The notes under the pieces: model-generated
The model's database searches: none
Seen by the model: only the letters and a program-made list of their open reading frames with translations
Told to the model about the DNA's origin: nothing
Assembly: GCA_030377865.1 (NCBI GenBank)
Contig: JAUCGA010000002.1
Coordinates: forward strand, 1-64,000
DNA: 64,000 nt
Direction of reading: 5' to 3'
Source of the DNA: Anaerolineales bacterium HSG25
Lineage (GTDB): Bacteria > Chloroflexota > Anaerolineae > 4572-78 > J111
Made by a program: the position numbers and the translations under genes
Part shown: piece by piece, positions 36,544 to 44,747 of the stretch
Position numbering within the stretch: position 1 is the first letter of the stretch
How the letters are laid out: each line of letters begins with the position of its first letter

Positions 36544-36634
36544 TAAATATTCAGTGAACTCGCCAGAAAGAGCATCAGAAACCCGATTTCTTTGAGAAAT
36601 CGGGTTTCTAGAGCTACTTTACTGAACTTTTACC
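36544..36634. mobile_element. MITE-like element, TTCAGTGAACTCGC family, copy 2
   Basis: Same ends and AGAAACCCGATTTCT hairpin as 29800-29887, in the opposite orientation. It starts 4 bases after the ddl stop. Between it and ftsQ, short direct repeats of ACGTATCACGT occur at about 36677-36702, also seen inverted after the 58993 gene (60612-60655). Confidence 0.75.
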
Positions 36635-36708
36635 AATAATTCGTGATGGGTGAAACGTGACCTTCTACTCTGAACCCTCACGTATCACGTATCACGTATC
36701 ACGTTAAT

Positions 36709-37575
36709 ATGTTCCCATTCAAAAAAAAGCGCCCTCGTCGTTCTGAACTGCGACTTGGCAAACGAGCGACAAACTACCAACTGACCGCTCTTGCCCCCCG
36801 CCTTGTGGTTACGCCGGTGATTCATTCGGTGCAACAGCATAAAATTCGCCTGAGTGGTGGGTTTTTGCTCATCGGATTATTGACCCTGTTTTATATGCTC
36901 TTTAGCAACCCCATATTTTTTGTTTATGGGGCCGATATTCAAGGCAACGCCGCAGTCTCGGCTAAAGAGATTTATCTGGTCAGCAATTTGCATAACCAAA
37001 GTATTTTTTGGCTTGATGCAGAATCGATTTCGGCCAACATAACCGCATTGCCGAACGTCAAATCGGCAGAAGTAACGGTTCATTTACCGGCACAGGTTTC
37101 GATTTTTGTTGAGGAACGTAATCCCGAACTCCTCTGGGAGACCGGACAGGATAGTTGGTGGGTCGATAGTGAGGGTGTGGTTGTGCCTCCTCGCGGCGAT
37201 ACCGAAGGCATGTTACGCATCATCGACAATGACCAACAACCACTTGAGGTGGGCTACAAAATCGACCCGACCATTATTCGTGGGGCGCAGATGTTGCAGA
37301 ATCTGGTGCCGGGCTTATCGGCCATTCAACATTCACGAGCCAAAGGCTTGACCGTCGCCACGCCACAAGGTTGGCCTGTCTATCTGGGTGATGGTAGTGA
37401 AATACAACGAAAACTATCTTCCCTAACGGCGGTGGTAACCCAAATCAAAACTGAATCGTTGACCCCCCTTTATATCGACCTACGTAATCCTCTGCGTCCG
37501 GTCTATAGAGAAAAGCCGCTCATCCCCATCGAACAACCCATGTTCGCTCCTCGTTTTGACCCGAATCGATTCTAG
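36709..37575 (+). CDS. ftsQ: Cell division protein FtsQ/DivIB
   Basis: A 288-residue bitopic protein: a long basic cytosolic N-terminus (KKKRPRRSELRLGKR), one membrane segment (about 50-70, LIGLLTLFYMLFSNP), a POTRA domain (FFVYGADIQGNAAVSAKEIYLVS split around residue 80, then ALPNVKSAEVTVHLP) and the FtsQ beta domain (WWVDSEGVVVPP). It bridges early and late division proteins. It is the last gene of the cluster, separated from ddl by a MITE and short repeats, so it may rely on its own promoter. Confidence 0.9.
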   Translation: MFPFKKKRPRRSELRLGKRATNYQLTALAPRLVVTPVIHSVQQHKIRLSGGFLLIGLLTLFYMLFSNPIFFVYGADIQGNAAVSAKEIYLVSNLHNQSIFWLDAESISANITALPNVKSAEVTVHLPAQVSIFVEERNPELLWETGQDSWWVDSEGVVVPPRGDTEGMLRIIDNDQQPLEVGYKIDPTIIRGAQMLQNLVPGLSAIQHSRAKGLTVATPQGWPVYLGDGSEIQRKLSSLTAVVTQIKTESLTPLYIDLRNPLRPVYREKPLIPIEQPMFAPRFDPNRF

Positions 37576-37730
37576 GATAGGGTAGGATGTTCAATACTGG
37601 TAGAGAATTTGGTATGTTTCCTACCGACTGTTGTTTAGTCCTCAAATGACTTTTGTAGGAACTTAAACCTTGTTTTGGTTTGATTATTCTGTCACTTTGA
37701 ACGTCGTATACCCTAATTTGAGTATCGCTG

Positions 37731-38153
37731 TTAGCGTAACACTTTTGGCCTGTTTCTCAAAATTTGACAACCCAATGATGTTCCATTGGGGTTAAATTTT
37801 AGTTGACCTAACGTTTTAGTTTGCGAAAACTGCTTGGCTGTTTGAAACGATAAACATAATCGTTGTCGTAATGCCTGCTCGCCCTTGCTTGATTCATGGT
37901 GACGTAACGATTCTATGACTAACAAACTACTCAGGCGAACATGAGTCGGCTGTTCGGTCAAAATTTCATCTGCGGTCTTAAGTAACTGTTGGGCTAACGT
38001 TTCATTTGTAACCGAACTCGATCTGTCTGCCACAGGCACACTGTCCAAGCTCGATACTTGGTCGGCCCGAACCGATAGATTCAGCATGGTGCTGATTAGT
38101 ACGGTTCCAATAACAACAACAGTTACACTCAATAAGGTCATCCCTACTTTCAT
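37731..38153 (-). CDS. Small signal-anchored protein of unknown function
   Basis: 140 residues. One N-terminal hydrophobic segment (about 5-25, with a possible signal cleavage after RAD), then a helical region ADEILTEQPTHVRLSSLLV and SKGEQALRQRLCLS. That helix resembles the pre-propeller helices of some WD40/caspase-type proteins (LL.Q.P..rSLLLA.ES.....A..ALR..L); the similarity is only by eye. Strong AGGAGGG lies 4-5 bases before the ATG. It may be a truncated member of a larger protein. Convergent with ftsQ. Confidence 0.6.
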   Translation of the reverse strand: MKVGMTLLSVTVVVIGTVLISTMLNLSVRADQVSSLDSVPVADRSSSVTNETLAQQLLKTADEILTEQPTHVRLSSLLVIESLRHHESSKGEQALRQRLCLSFQTAKQFSQTKTLGQLKFNPNGTSLGCQILRNRPKVLR

Positions 38154-38329
38154 TATACCCTCCTATGGTTTGAACAATCATCAACAATTTGGCTTTAGAG
38201 CTAAGTTGTGTATAGTACAAGCATACCATAAACAGGGTAATCTTTCTGACCACAAACCTGACATTTTGCCAACGATTTGGTAGACTGGTCAGCGATGATT
38301 AACCAAACGAAACGCACGGAGGTAATATC

Positions 38330-39016
38330 ATGGTAGAAGACAAATTATTTAATGATACTCGCCAACTTTTATATGAGTTGTTAGACTACACAGTTGAGGC
38401 TCGTAAGGAACTTAAGGAGGAAGCTAAAAAACAGCAGAAACTAGCTGAAGAACGTCAAAAAGAGGCTGAAGAACGTCAAAAAGAGGCCGAAGAACAACGG
38501 AGAGAGGCTAAAGAACGTCAAAAAGAGTCTGACCGACAACGCGCTGAACTACGTAGGCAGTTGGGGGACTTAACCAAAAAAATGGGCACATTGATTGAGG
38601 ATTTCGTCGCTCCTGACTTGCCTCGGATATTACGTCAGATTGCCAAACTTGACGAGAACGAACCCATCATCGTTAATGTTCGCGTCAAGCGTCTCCATCC
38701 AAACCGAGTTGGCAATGGAAAACGCCAAATGATCGAAATTGATGCCATTGCCGAGGGGGGGAATTATCTATTGTTTAACGAGACTAAAAACAGCTTGCGC
38801 CCTAGATATGTGACAGATTTTGTAGAAACATTGGCCATAGCTAGGGATTATTTTCCCGAATATGAAGGCCGGACCATCATCGGCGTTATTTCTTCATTTC
38901 ATATCGACCCTAGTATTGTTACGCACGCTAGTCGTCAGGGATTGGTCGTGCTGGCTTTAGGTGAAGGCTCGATGGCGATTATGAATGATCCGGATTTTCA
39001 ATGGAAGCCATTTTGA
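38330..39016 (+). CDS. Coiled-coil PD-(D/E)XK-like protein (DUF3782-type)
   Basis: 228 residues. Residues 20-80 form a highly charged coiled coil with 7-residue repeats (EERQKEA, encoded by near-identical 21-base units at 38450-38490). Residues 90-225 look like a PD-(D/E)XK nuclease fold: EIDAIAEGGNYLLFNETKNS gives the Asp and the E-x-K-type pair. Such DUF3782/DUF4351-like proteins are multicopy in filamentous bacteria and have no settled function. GGAGG lies before the ATG. A tandem GNAT gene follows 20 bases later. Confidence 0.72.
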   Translation: MVEDKLFNDTRQLLYELLDYTVEARKELKEEAKKQQKLAEERQKEAEERQKEAEEQRREAKERQKESDRQRAELRRQLGDLTKKMGTLIEDFVAPDLPRILRQIAKLDENEPIIVNVRVKRLHPNRVGNGKRQMIEIDAIAEGGNYLLFNETKNSLRPRYVTDFVETLAIARDYFPEYEGRTIIGVISSFHIDPSIVTHASRQGLVVLALGEGSMAIMNDPDFQWKPF

Positions 39017-39036
39017 TAGTCATCGTAAGGCAATAA

Positions 39037-39930
39037 ATGGCGACACTCACTCCCCGATTGGTCGTCCGTCCGATAGAGCAACGGGACACTACAACCATTA
39101 TGCACTGGGTTAATAAATGGCGACGGGTGCATTGGTGTATCTCTCCCGCAGAGGTTGAAAAGAAGGTCGCCATCCAGCCCGGTTTTTTGGCCGAAGATAG
39201 CTCTGGCTTGCGAGGCTTTATGCTGACCGAATTTCAACCAGCGGGTCATCTGCTGATTATCGGAGTTGCTTTGCGAGATACATGGAGCATCCGAGCCTAC
39301 CTCAGACATCTTTTGCCGCCTCTTGAAAAACTCATGCAAACAGAATCCGCCACCGGCATCATGCACATTGGCGGCACCGACTGGTTTGTTAATGGAGTAG
39401 TAGAGTACGGCTTTACCAGCAAAGGTTGGATCGTCAACCTAGAGCGTCATTCTGAGGTCTCGTTACCCCCGTTTACTTTGCCCGTAGCCCACATCCGCCC
39501 CGCCACCAAGGCCGATGTGAGCGCCATCCATGAGATCGACTGTCTAACCTTTGATGTCATGTGGCATAAAGCCCGACCCTATTTTGAGGATGCCCTCAGC
39601 CCGCCGCATAATCTGCTGACCGCAGTGCTAAATCGGCGAGTAGTCGGCTATATTTGGAGCGAACGATACCAGAATCGAGTCCACATCACCCGTTTGGTCG
39701 TCCATCCCGACTATCAAGGTCGCCAGATTGGTCAGCAACTGCTTCATTATATGTTGACCAGCATGCTCGCAAACGGAGCGACTCGGTTTAGCACCAACAC
39801 ACTCACCGACAATCAAGCGGCGCTAAAGCTCTATCAACAGTTTAAGTTTGACTATACCGAGTTGAATCTGCCGATTTTATGGTGTGATGCAAGCGCATTA
39901 CAGGCCGAGAAAAAAATCGCCGCCATATAA
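39037..39930 (+). CDS. Tandem GNAT acetyltransferase
   Basis: 297 residues. The second half (about 150-290) is a clear GNAT domain: HIRPATKADVSAIHEID, then VVGYIWSERYQNRVHITRLVV split as VGYIW and ITRLVVHPDYQGRQIGQQLL (acetyl-CoA-binding Q/RxxGxG/A), and NQAALKLYQQFKF. The first half (1-140) resembles a second, degenerate GNAT copy (RLVVRPIEQRD at the start, and a VALRDTWSIRAYL helix) lacking a clear CoA loop. Substrate unknown. AAGG lies before the ATG; probably in an operon with the upstream gene. A terminator follows directly. Confidence 0.8.
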   Translation: MATLTPRLVVRPIEQRDTTTIMHWVNKWRRVHWCISPAEVEKKVAIQPGFLAEDSSGLRGFMLTEFQPAGHLLIIGVALRDTWSIRAYLRHLLPPLEKLMQTESATGIMHIGGTDWFVNGVVEYGFTSKGWIVNLERHSEVSLPPFTLPVAHIRPATKADVSAIHEIDCLTFDVMWHKARPYFEDALSPPHNLLTAVLNRRVVGYIWSERYQNRVHITRLVVHPDYQGRQIGQQLLHYMLTSMLANGATRFSTNTLTDNQAALKLYQQFKFDYTELNLPILWCDASALQAEKKIAAI

Positions 39931-39966
39931 AAAAGCCCACCTTTTATAAAAAAGTGGGCTTTTTTT
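39931..39966 (+). terminator. Intrinsic terminator after the GNAT gene
   Basis: AAAAGCCCAC pairs with GTGGGCTTTT across a short AT-rich loop, followed by TTTTT. It starts at the stop codon. Confidence 0.85.
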
Positions 39967-40002
39967 GTTAGGCAACTCTAAGAAAATAATCATTCAGCCC
40001 CC

Positions 40003-40205
40003 CTTGTTCCCAAACTCAGTTTGGGAACACAACCATGATGGTAACGGGTGTGTACCCGTTACCCATAACAGGCGGGTGTATACCCGCCAAATACCCGTTG
40101 CGATTACATAATCGCAACACTCTGTTTGACTTGCAACATGCCAGAAACAGAGTTTCTGTGGCAAATACGTCCCCAATCTCCAGATTGGGGACGAGGAGAT
40201 AGGCT
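40003..40205. repeat. GGTAACGGGTGTGTACCC repeat, copy 1
   Basis: Contains palindromes GGTAACGGGTGTGTACCCGTTACC and GGCGGGTGTATACCCGCC (each broken here to short arms), then CCAAATACCCGTTGCGATTACATAATCGCAAC. The core recurs at 51494-51570 and 51663-51750. Flanking hairpins TTCCCAAACTCAGTTTGGGAA and GTCCCCAATC..GATTGGGGAC frame it. Non-coding, downstream of leuB. Confidence 0.7.
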
Positions 40206-40231
40206 TTGATTATCGTGTAATGCTAGTTTTT

Positions 40232-41305
40232 TTATCCGAGAGCCTCAACCACTGCATCACCCATAGCCGAGGTGCTAATCGCTTCTACGCCCGACTCAGC
40301 GATGTCGGGGGTACGGTTTCCGGCATCAAGGACGGATTCAACCGCTTTTTCGATTGCATCGGCCTCAGCATTTAGACCCAACGAGGTGCGGAGCATCATG
40401 GCCACGCTGAGGATGGTTGCCAATGGGTTGGCGATGCCTTGTCCGGCAATGTCGGGCGCAGAGCCGTGAATCGGTTCATACAGGCCAAACTTGCCTTCGG
40501 CCAGTGAGGCTGAGGGGAGCATGCCCATAGAGCCGGTGAGCATGCTGGCTTCGTCACTGAGAATGTCACCAAACATGTTACCGGAGGCGACCACATCAAA
40601 ATCGGACGGGCGACGGACAAAATACATGGAGCAGGCATCGACCAGCACATCCTCATACTCTACATCAGGATATTCGGCGGCCACTTCATGCGCTACTTCT
40701 CGCCACAATCGGCTCGAGGCCAGCACGTTGGCTTTGTCAACGGAGGTCACTTTTTTGCGGCGTTGGCGGGCAACATCAAATGAAACCCGCATTAAACGAC
40801 CAATTTCGGCCTCGGTGTAGTACATGGTATCCAACGCGGCACGACCTTGGGCGTTGTCCTGCCGACCTTGCGGTTCGCCGAAGTACAGCCCGCCGGTCAA
40901 CTCGCGCACGATGACCATGTCCACATTTTCGATCACCTCTCGTTTTAGGGTGGAGGCATCGGCCAAGGCAGAATGGATTTTGACGGGGCGAATGTTAGCG
41001 AACAGCCCCAACTCTTTACGGATTTTGAGCAGACCTTGCTCGGGGCGAACTTTGGCTGAGGGGTCGCTCCATTTTGGCCCACCGACCGCGCCGAGTAGTA
41101 CCGCATCCGCGGCTTTACAGGCTGATATGGTCTCATCCGGCATAGGATTGCCGGTCTCGTCGATGGCGATTCCACCGGCCAACATTTCGGTATACTCAAA
41201 GGTGTGCCCAAACTTTTCGCCAATCGCATTCAGAACTTTGACGGCCTCGGCGACCACTTCGGGGCCGATGCCGTCACCGGGGAGTAGGGTTATTTTTGCT
41301 TGCAT
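40232..41305 (-). CDS. leuB: 3-isopropylmalate dehydrogenase
   Basis: NAD-dependent oxidative decarboxylation in leucine synthesis. 357 residues. Motifs: [13 protein letters not shown] at the start, [38 protein letters not shown] and [21 protein letters not shown] supplies the catalytic Lys. AGGAG lies 8 bases before the ATG. It is alone; leuA, leuC and leuD are not adjacent. Confidence 0.96.
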   Translation of the reverse strand: MQAKITLLPGDGIGPEVVAEAVKVLNAIGEKFGHTFEYTEMLAGGIAIDETGNPMPDETISACKAADAVLLGAVGGPKWSDPSAKVRPEQGLLKIRKELGLFANIRPVKIHSALADASTLKREVIENVDMVIVRELTGGLYFGEPQGRQDNAQGRAALDTMYYTEAEIGRLMRVSFDVARQRRKKVTSVDKANVLASSRLWREVAHEVAAEYPDVEYEDVLVDACSMYFVRRPSDFDVVASGNMFGDILSDEASMLTGSMGMLPSASLAEGKFGLYEPIHGSAPDIAGQGIANPLATILSVAMMLRTSLGLNAEADAIEKAVESVLDAGNRTPDIAESGVEAISTSAMGDAVVEALG

Positions 41306-41437
41306 AGTTATTCTCCTAAATTTTCTCTAAAATCTATCTTAATATTTCCACGAACTGATACAGTTCGGAATAGGTATTGTATGATGAGTTTAACAAACGC
41401 GCAGTATATCATGGTTGGGTGAAGATGCCAAAATTTA

Positions 41438-41538
41438 TAGATGTTCAGATAAATATTTTCAGTCATCACCTTCCCGCAAGTTCTAAACTTGCGGGAAGGT
41501 TGGCCTTGAATTGAAAACCATTATCTGAAAGACTGTAT
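41438..41538. mobile_element. MITE-like element, TCTTTCAGATAA family, full copy inverted
   Basis: TAGATGTTCAGATAAATATTTTCA at one end (first 20 bases matched in inverted relation to CAGTCTTTCAGATAATGGTT at the other) around the CTTCCCGCAAGTTCTAAACTTG hairpin. 101 bases. Same family as 17402. Confidence 0.78.
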
Positions 41539-41736
41539 CTTCCCCATCTGTCTAAACTGTGATTTGGCTTAGATTGAGCGGGTACTGAAGGATTGAGAAA
41601 AATGTAGCAAGCCAATACGAAGTTGAAGCGGGTAGAAATCAACCACTGACTGTTTTTACGGCCATGACATCTCCTCGAGTAGATTAAGGGTTACGATGGT
41701 TTGACTGTAGCCTTGCGGTCAAACTGTATCAAAACA
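41539..41736. other. Spacer with a possible truncated minus-strand gene start
   Basis: On the minus strand GAGGAG precedes an ATG near 41667 that reads only eight codons; the following frame contains a hydrophobic, signal-peptide-like stretch before the MITE boundary. It may be a gene start cut by the MITE. A hairpin GTTTGACTGTAG..TTGCGGTCAAAC lies at 41699-41725. Confidence 0.25.
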
Positions 41737-41737
41737 A

Positions 41738-41769
41738 AACCAGCCCCGACTCTCGGACGGGGCTGGTTG
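41738..41769. repeat. ACCAGCCCCGA hairpin, copy 1
   Basis: AACCAGCCCCG pairs with CGGGGCTGGTT. Relatives at 42949-42990 and 55656-55700, each followed or preceded by GATTCTTC or a gene spacer. Could act as a terminator-like element. Confidence 0.55.
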
Positions 41770-41774
41770 ATTCT

Positions 41775-41925
41775 TCAATGCAGAATAACTATCTGCCCGC
41801 CGAGTCACCCTCCCGCCAACAAAAGCCACAAAAAAGAACCACGCTCAGAGATGGGATTTAACTGGATACCGTCGGCTGATTCTAGTCCGTTAAGGAGTTG
41901 ACCAACATGGACAGTGGATTGTGCA
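41775..41925 (-). repeat. LNGLES repeat, copy 1 (eroded 3' coding remnant)
   Basis: On the minus strand this repeat keeps an open frame reading QLLNGLESADGIQLNPISE and then RGSFLWLLLAGG before a stop. Related stretches occur at 44036-44170, 45053-45200 and 45862-46014. It appears to be the duplicated 3' end of an unknown gene. Confidence 0.5.
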
Positions 41926-41956
41926 TTCGATGGGCAGGTTATACAGTTGAGTAATA

Positions 41957-42343
41957 TCACCACAAGCGATGCACACCATAATCATCAAATGCCGTATCTA
42001 TGCTAATAATCGGTATTTGTTCATGGATTGCCTGTGCTATCAACAGTCGGTCAAACGGATCACGATGATGATATGGCAAGGTTGCCACAATGACGACATG
42101 GGCGATATCAATGCCCAACAGCGTGACATCATTGGTTTGCATGTGGTATGGGATATGTTGTTCGATAGGTTGTGTCAACTGCAATTTGCCGATACTAATT
42201 TTGATTGCCATTTCCCAAATGCTAGCAATGCTTAAAAGTGGCTGATTGGTCCGCTCCTCAATCAAAGTTCGAGCGGTGACACTGAGTTTGGTATCACCTT
42301 CTACAAACCACAAGAAACTATGGGTATCAAGCAGGAACTTCAT
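41957..42343 (-). CDS. PIN-domain toxin (VapC-like, Sll0205 type)
   Basis: 128 residues. A PIN ribonuclease fold with its acids: LLDTHSFLWFVEGD at the start, SIASIWEMAIK with the conserved Glu, HHRDPFDRLLIAQA and ISIDTAFDDYGV. Such toxins cleave RNA and are held in check by the antitoxin encoded upstream. Its ATG overlaps the antitoxin stop (ATGA, 42340-42343), the usual translational coupling. Third gene of a minus-strand unit driven from 42913-42941. Confidence 0.88.
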   Translation of the reverse strand: MKFLLDTHSFLWFVEGDTKLSVTARTLIEERTNQPLLSIASIWEMAIKISIGKLQLTQPIEQHIPYHMQTNDVTLLGIDIAHVVIVATLPYHHRDPFDRLLIAQAIHEQIPIISIDTAFDDYGVHRLW

Positions 42344-42573
42344 GGCATATATTCCTCAAAATCTTCCAATGGAGCATCAAAATCATCGGCCATGATAATG
42401 GTGCCTTTACCACTGCCAAACCGTGCTTGACGGGTATGTTTCGGCGGTTCTGTCAAAAACTTTAGTTTGATCTGGTCCATGACCCATTCGACCAACCGCA
42501 TTTGGTCGGTAAACGATAGTTGCTTAACCAGTTTTAAAACTGTTTCAAAGGTTATGATTGATTGTGTTTGCAT
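42340..42573 (-). CDS. DUF2281-like antitoxin of the PIN module
   Basis: 77 residues. Helical N-terminus (LKLVKQLSFTDQMRLVEWV) and a C-terminal toxin-binding tail ending MADDFDAPLEDFEEYM, the standard ending of DUF2281-type antitoxins partnered with PIN toxins. A Gly/Lys-rich GSGKGTII segment precedes the tail. The start lies inside the end of the upstream gene (29-base overlap), and the stop overlaps the toxin. Confidence 0.82.
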   Translation of the reverse strand: MQTQSIITFETVLKLVKQLSFTDQMRLVEWVMDQIKLKFLTEPPKHTRQARFGSGKGTIIMADDFDAPLEDFEEYMP

Positions 42574-42889
42574 TATATATATCCTCCAGAGTTAGATGTT
42601 TTGATACCTCTGGACGAGAAGGTTGTTGTAACCGATTTTGATAGATTTCCGCCGTAAGTATATCAAATTCAGGCTCATCTTGCCACAGACCATAAGCCAT
42701 CATAATCGGATAGACTTGGCCGGTCTTCAACTTTTTGGCAAAACTGGGGTCAGAATGGATAGTTTCGGTAACGGCTGATTGTTCTACATATTGCCGGATG
42801 ATGAGGGCTATCAAACGTAGTTGCTCAAATAACGGCTTGGGTTTTACAAACTGTTCATAGATTTGTTCAATGGTTATGGTAGACATGGT
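42545..42889 (-). CDS. Unknown small protein leading the PIN toxin operon
   Basis: 114 residues from ATG 42889, preceded by GGAGAG and a consensus promoter; the longer frame starting at 42934 would begin upstream of the transcription start. Sequence: TIEQIYEQFVKPKPLFEQLRLIALI helix, then EFDILTAEIYQNRLQ and HLTLEDIYNANT. The opening (STITIEQIYEQFV..LPL..QLRL) is like antitoxin N-terminal helices, so it may be an extra antitoxin-like component. No family recognised. Confidence 0.65.
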   Translation of the reverse strand, partial: TMSTITIEQIYEQFVKPKPLFEQLRLIALIIRQYVEQSAVTETIHSDPSFAKKLKTGQVYPIMMAYGLWQDEPEFDILTAEIYQNRLQQPSRPEVSKHLTLEDIYNANTINHNL

Positions 42890-42912
42890 ATCTCTCCACA
42901 TAAGATAATAGG

Positions 42913-42941
42913 AGTATAAAAGGTCGTCAAACAAATGTCAA
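42913..42941 (-). promoter_or_regulatory. Promoter of the PIN toxin operon
   Basis: On the minus strand: TTGACA (42941-42936), a 17-base spacer and TATACT (42918-42913). Near-consensus, 24 bases before the ATG at 42889. Confidence 0.75.
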
Positions 42942-43115
42942 AACAAAAATCAGCCCCGACACTATCAGAGCGTCGGAGCTGGTTGATTCTTCATCGCGGA
43001 ACTCTGTACCGGACAAAAACAAAAACTAGCCAGATTGAATGGAAATGTCATGCCCGAATGTAGTTATCGGGCATCTAAAATCCATAGATTCCCGCTAAAA
43101 GCGTAATGACCATGC
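42942..43115. repeat. ACCAGC hairpin copy 2 and CATTCCCGC-type repeat
   Basis: Bases 42949-42990 repeat the CAGCCCCGAC...GTCGGAGCTGG hairpin; 43047-43105 are related to the 16002 palindrome. No gene. Confidence 0.5.
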
Positions 43116-43143
43116 TTGTCAGATTACCAAAATTGGTTATAAT
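43116..43143 (+). promoter_or_regulatory. Promoter of the second PIN module
   Basis: TTGTCA (43116-43121), a 16-base spacer and TATAAT (43138-43143). It lies 80 bases before the antitoxin ATG at 43223 and downstream of the earlier in-frame ATG 43106, which is therefore rejected. Confidence 0.65.
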
Positions 43144-43222
43144 GACCTTTATAGTTAGTCAAAAAAGTTCTCGCCAATACCTAATGGTTTCAAAAATCTT
43201 TAGGGTCTCAAGGGTAATCATT

Positions 43223-43531
43223 ATGTCCACAATAACACAAGGTTCGCTGTTACAAAAAATTATTCGTATTTTACAACAATTATCTGAGAGTCAATTGCTT
43301 GTAATTTTTGAGTTTGCTCGTTTTTTGTTATCCAAAGAACAGATACCAAAAACTGAAACCTTATCTGTGAATGACCGTATCAATGTTGCTCTACAAGAAG
43401 CAGGTATAAAACCATACCAACCTGAAGAAGTCGCTCTGTATTTGGCAAGTCCCGAAAACCAAAATTGGCAGCCTCTTCTAGCAGGTGGCAAACCTGCCAG
43501 TGAACTCATTATTGAAGAAAGACGTACATGA
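43223..43531 (+). CDS. Antitoxin-like protein of the second PIN module
   Basis: 102 residues. N-terminal helices IIRILQQLSESQLLVIFEFARFLLS resemble DUF2281-type antitoxins; the C-terminus reads YLASPENQNWQPL and ends SELIIEERRT. Its stop overlaps the toxin ATG by four bases (ATGA). With its toxin frameshifted, the antitoxin may persist alone. Confidence 0.65.
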   Translation: MSTITQGSLLQKIIRILQQLSESQLLVIFEFARFLLSKEQIPKTETLSVNDRINVALQEAGIKPYQPEEVALYLASPENQNWQPLLAGGKPASELIIEERRT

Positions 43532-43991
43532 AAACAAGCGTAGGGCAGGTTTGTTATTTCGATAGTAGTGCTTTGGTTAAACGCTATTTCACTGAAATGG
43601 GTTCAGTTTGGGTGCAGACTCGATGTAGTGATTCCAAAAACTTGATTGTTATTGCAGAGATTACACGGGTTGAGATGGCAGCTGCATTTGCCCGCAAGGT
43701 GAGAGGGAAATTTATCACTCAGGCGGAATATCATAAGGCTCAAACTCAAATAATATCCCATATTCAAAACCAATATCGCCTCGTAGCTATCACCTCCCAA
43801 CGGATTGATACACATCTCAACACAAATTACGAGGCTATGATGCAGTTCAGTTGGCATGTGCGTTATATTTCAATCAACTGCTTGTGAGTAAAGTATTGTC
43901 ACCATTGATTTTTATATCAGCCGACAACGAATTGCTCATCGCTGCCCAAGCCGAAGGATTACAAACCGAAAACCCAAATAATTATCCTTAA
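43528..43991 (+). pseudogene. PIN-domain toxin broken by a one-base frameshift
   Basis: The first frame (43528 to about 43832) encodes YFDSSALVKRYFTEMGS and ITRVEMAAAFARK, the N-terminal acids of a PIN toxin. The conserved C-terminal part continues in another frame: LRGYDAVQLACALYF, then LIFISADNELLIAAQ, to a TAA at 43989-43991. The shift lies within about 43820-43835 (near ACACAAATTACGAGG). Read in one frame, the protein would be about 154 residues, the normal size. Either a real mutation or a sequencing error. Confidence 0.72.
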
Positions 43992-44035
43992 TCCTCTAAG
44001 TTGTTTCATCTTCGTCTAATCCGCTTAATTCACCG

Positions 44036-44170
44036 AATCCACGTTCTTATCCTCAATTCGGTATAACAATCTGCTCGCCAGACTCCCCACCCTGCAACAT
44101 GTACCATAAAAAAAAGCCACGCTCAGAGATGAGATTTAACTGGATGCCGTCGCTGATTCTAGCCCGTTAA
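44036..44170 (-). repeat. LNGLES repeat, copy 2
   Basis: Matches 45053-45200 and 45862-46014 closely. It carries a one-base deletion (GCCGTCGCTGATTC instead of GCCGTCGGCTG-type) that breaks the open frame seen in copies 1 and 3. It is followed by the duplicated GTTGCTATGCAGAATCGTCAA leader of the DUF3267-like gene. Confidence 0.6.
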
Positions 44171-44201
44171 GCGGTTGCTATGCAGAATCGTCAAGCCATG
44201 C

Positions 44202-44230
44202 TTGTCGGACTGAAATCGGCATGGTATGAT
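44202..44230 (+). promoter_or_regulatory. Promoter for a leaderless DUF3267-like gene, copy 1
   Basis: TTGTCG (44202-44207), a 17-base spacer and TATGAT (44225-44230). The ATG at 44238 is 7 bases after the -10 box, which is where transcription should start, so the mRNA is expected to be leaderless. Confidence 0.65.
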
Positions 44231-44237
44231 TCAAGCT

Positions 44238-44747
44238 ATGAATAATCAGCAAACCAAACCAAGCCAACAATCTTTCCTCTACAAACTCGGTGGCTATTAT
44301 GGTATCCCTCATGAATTGATCCATATTTTGGCCTATCGAATTATCCAAAAGCCATGTCGTTACCAATGGGGCGATGACCGAGTTATTCCCTTAGCTTATG
44401 ACACTGAAACTCGCCGAGAAAAACTATTCGTAACCCTCCTACCATTTGTAACTTTTATGGGCCTGGGCCTGTTTTTTCAACTGTTGTGGGTCATGTCGGC
44501 CTTCTTCATCAAGATGAGGCCGGAGCAATATTTTGTGGACGGCCCAACGTGGCATCTTCTCTTTTTTATTGTAGGGGGGCTTTTTATTGGATACGCCAGT
44601 ACGGCCCATTACGATTTAATCAAAGCTTACCATCTCCTATTCAGGAAAGATAGCGTTCAACAAGGTGGCCCAAAACCACATCGACGTGCCAAGGATGAGA
44701 AGCAACAAGGGAAACATCCACAAACAGCCAACCGTAGGATGTTGTAA
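44238..44747 (+). CDS. DUF3267-like membrane zincin peptidase, copy 1
   Basis: 169 residues from ATG 44238. IPHELIHILAYRI gives an HExxH zinc motif (H25, E26, H29) as in the DUF3267 putative zincin family, followed by two hydrophobic segments (about 60-82 and 100-122). An in-frame ATG at 44226 overlaps the -10 box and is rejected. The C-terminus from about 140 (VQQGGPKPHRRAKDEKQQG) is unlike the paralogue at 45261, which stops at that point, and overlaps the minus-strand gene 44637-45002; it is probably read-through into antisense sequence after loss of the stop. Substrate unknown. Confidence 0.75.
   Translation: MNNQQTKPSQQSFLYKLGGYYGIPHELIHILAYRIIQKPCRYQWGDDRVIPLAYDTETRREKLFVTLLPFVTFMGLGLFFQLLWVMSAFFIKMRPEQYFVDGPTWHLLFFIVGGLFIGYASTAHYDLIKAYHLLFRKDSVQQGGPKPHRRAKDEKQQGKHPQTANRRML

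Noticed and set aside
40824-41330. 168-codon plus-strand frame
   Set aside because: Shadow of leuB, composed of Ser/Pro-rich antisense codons.
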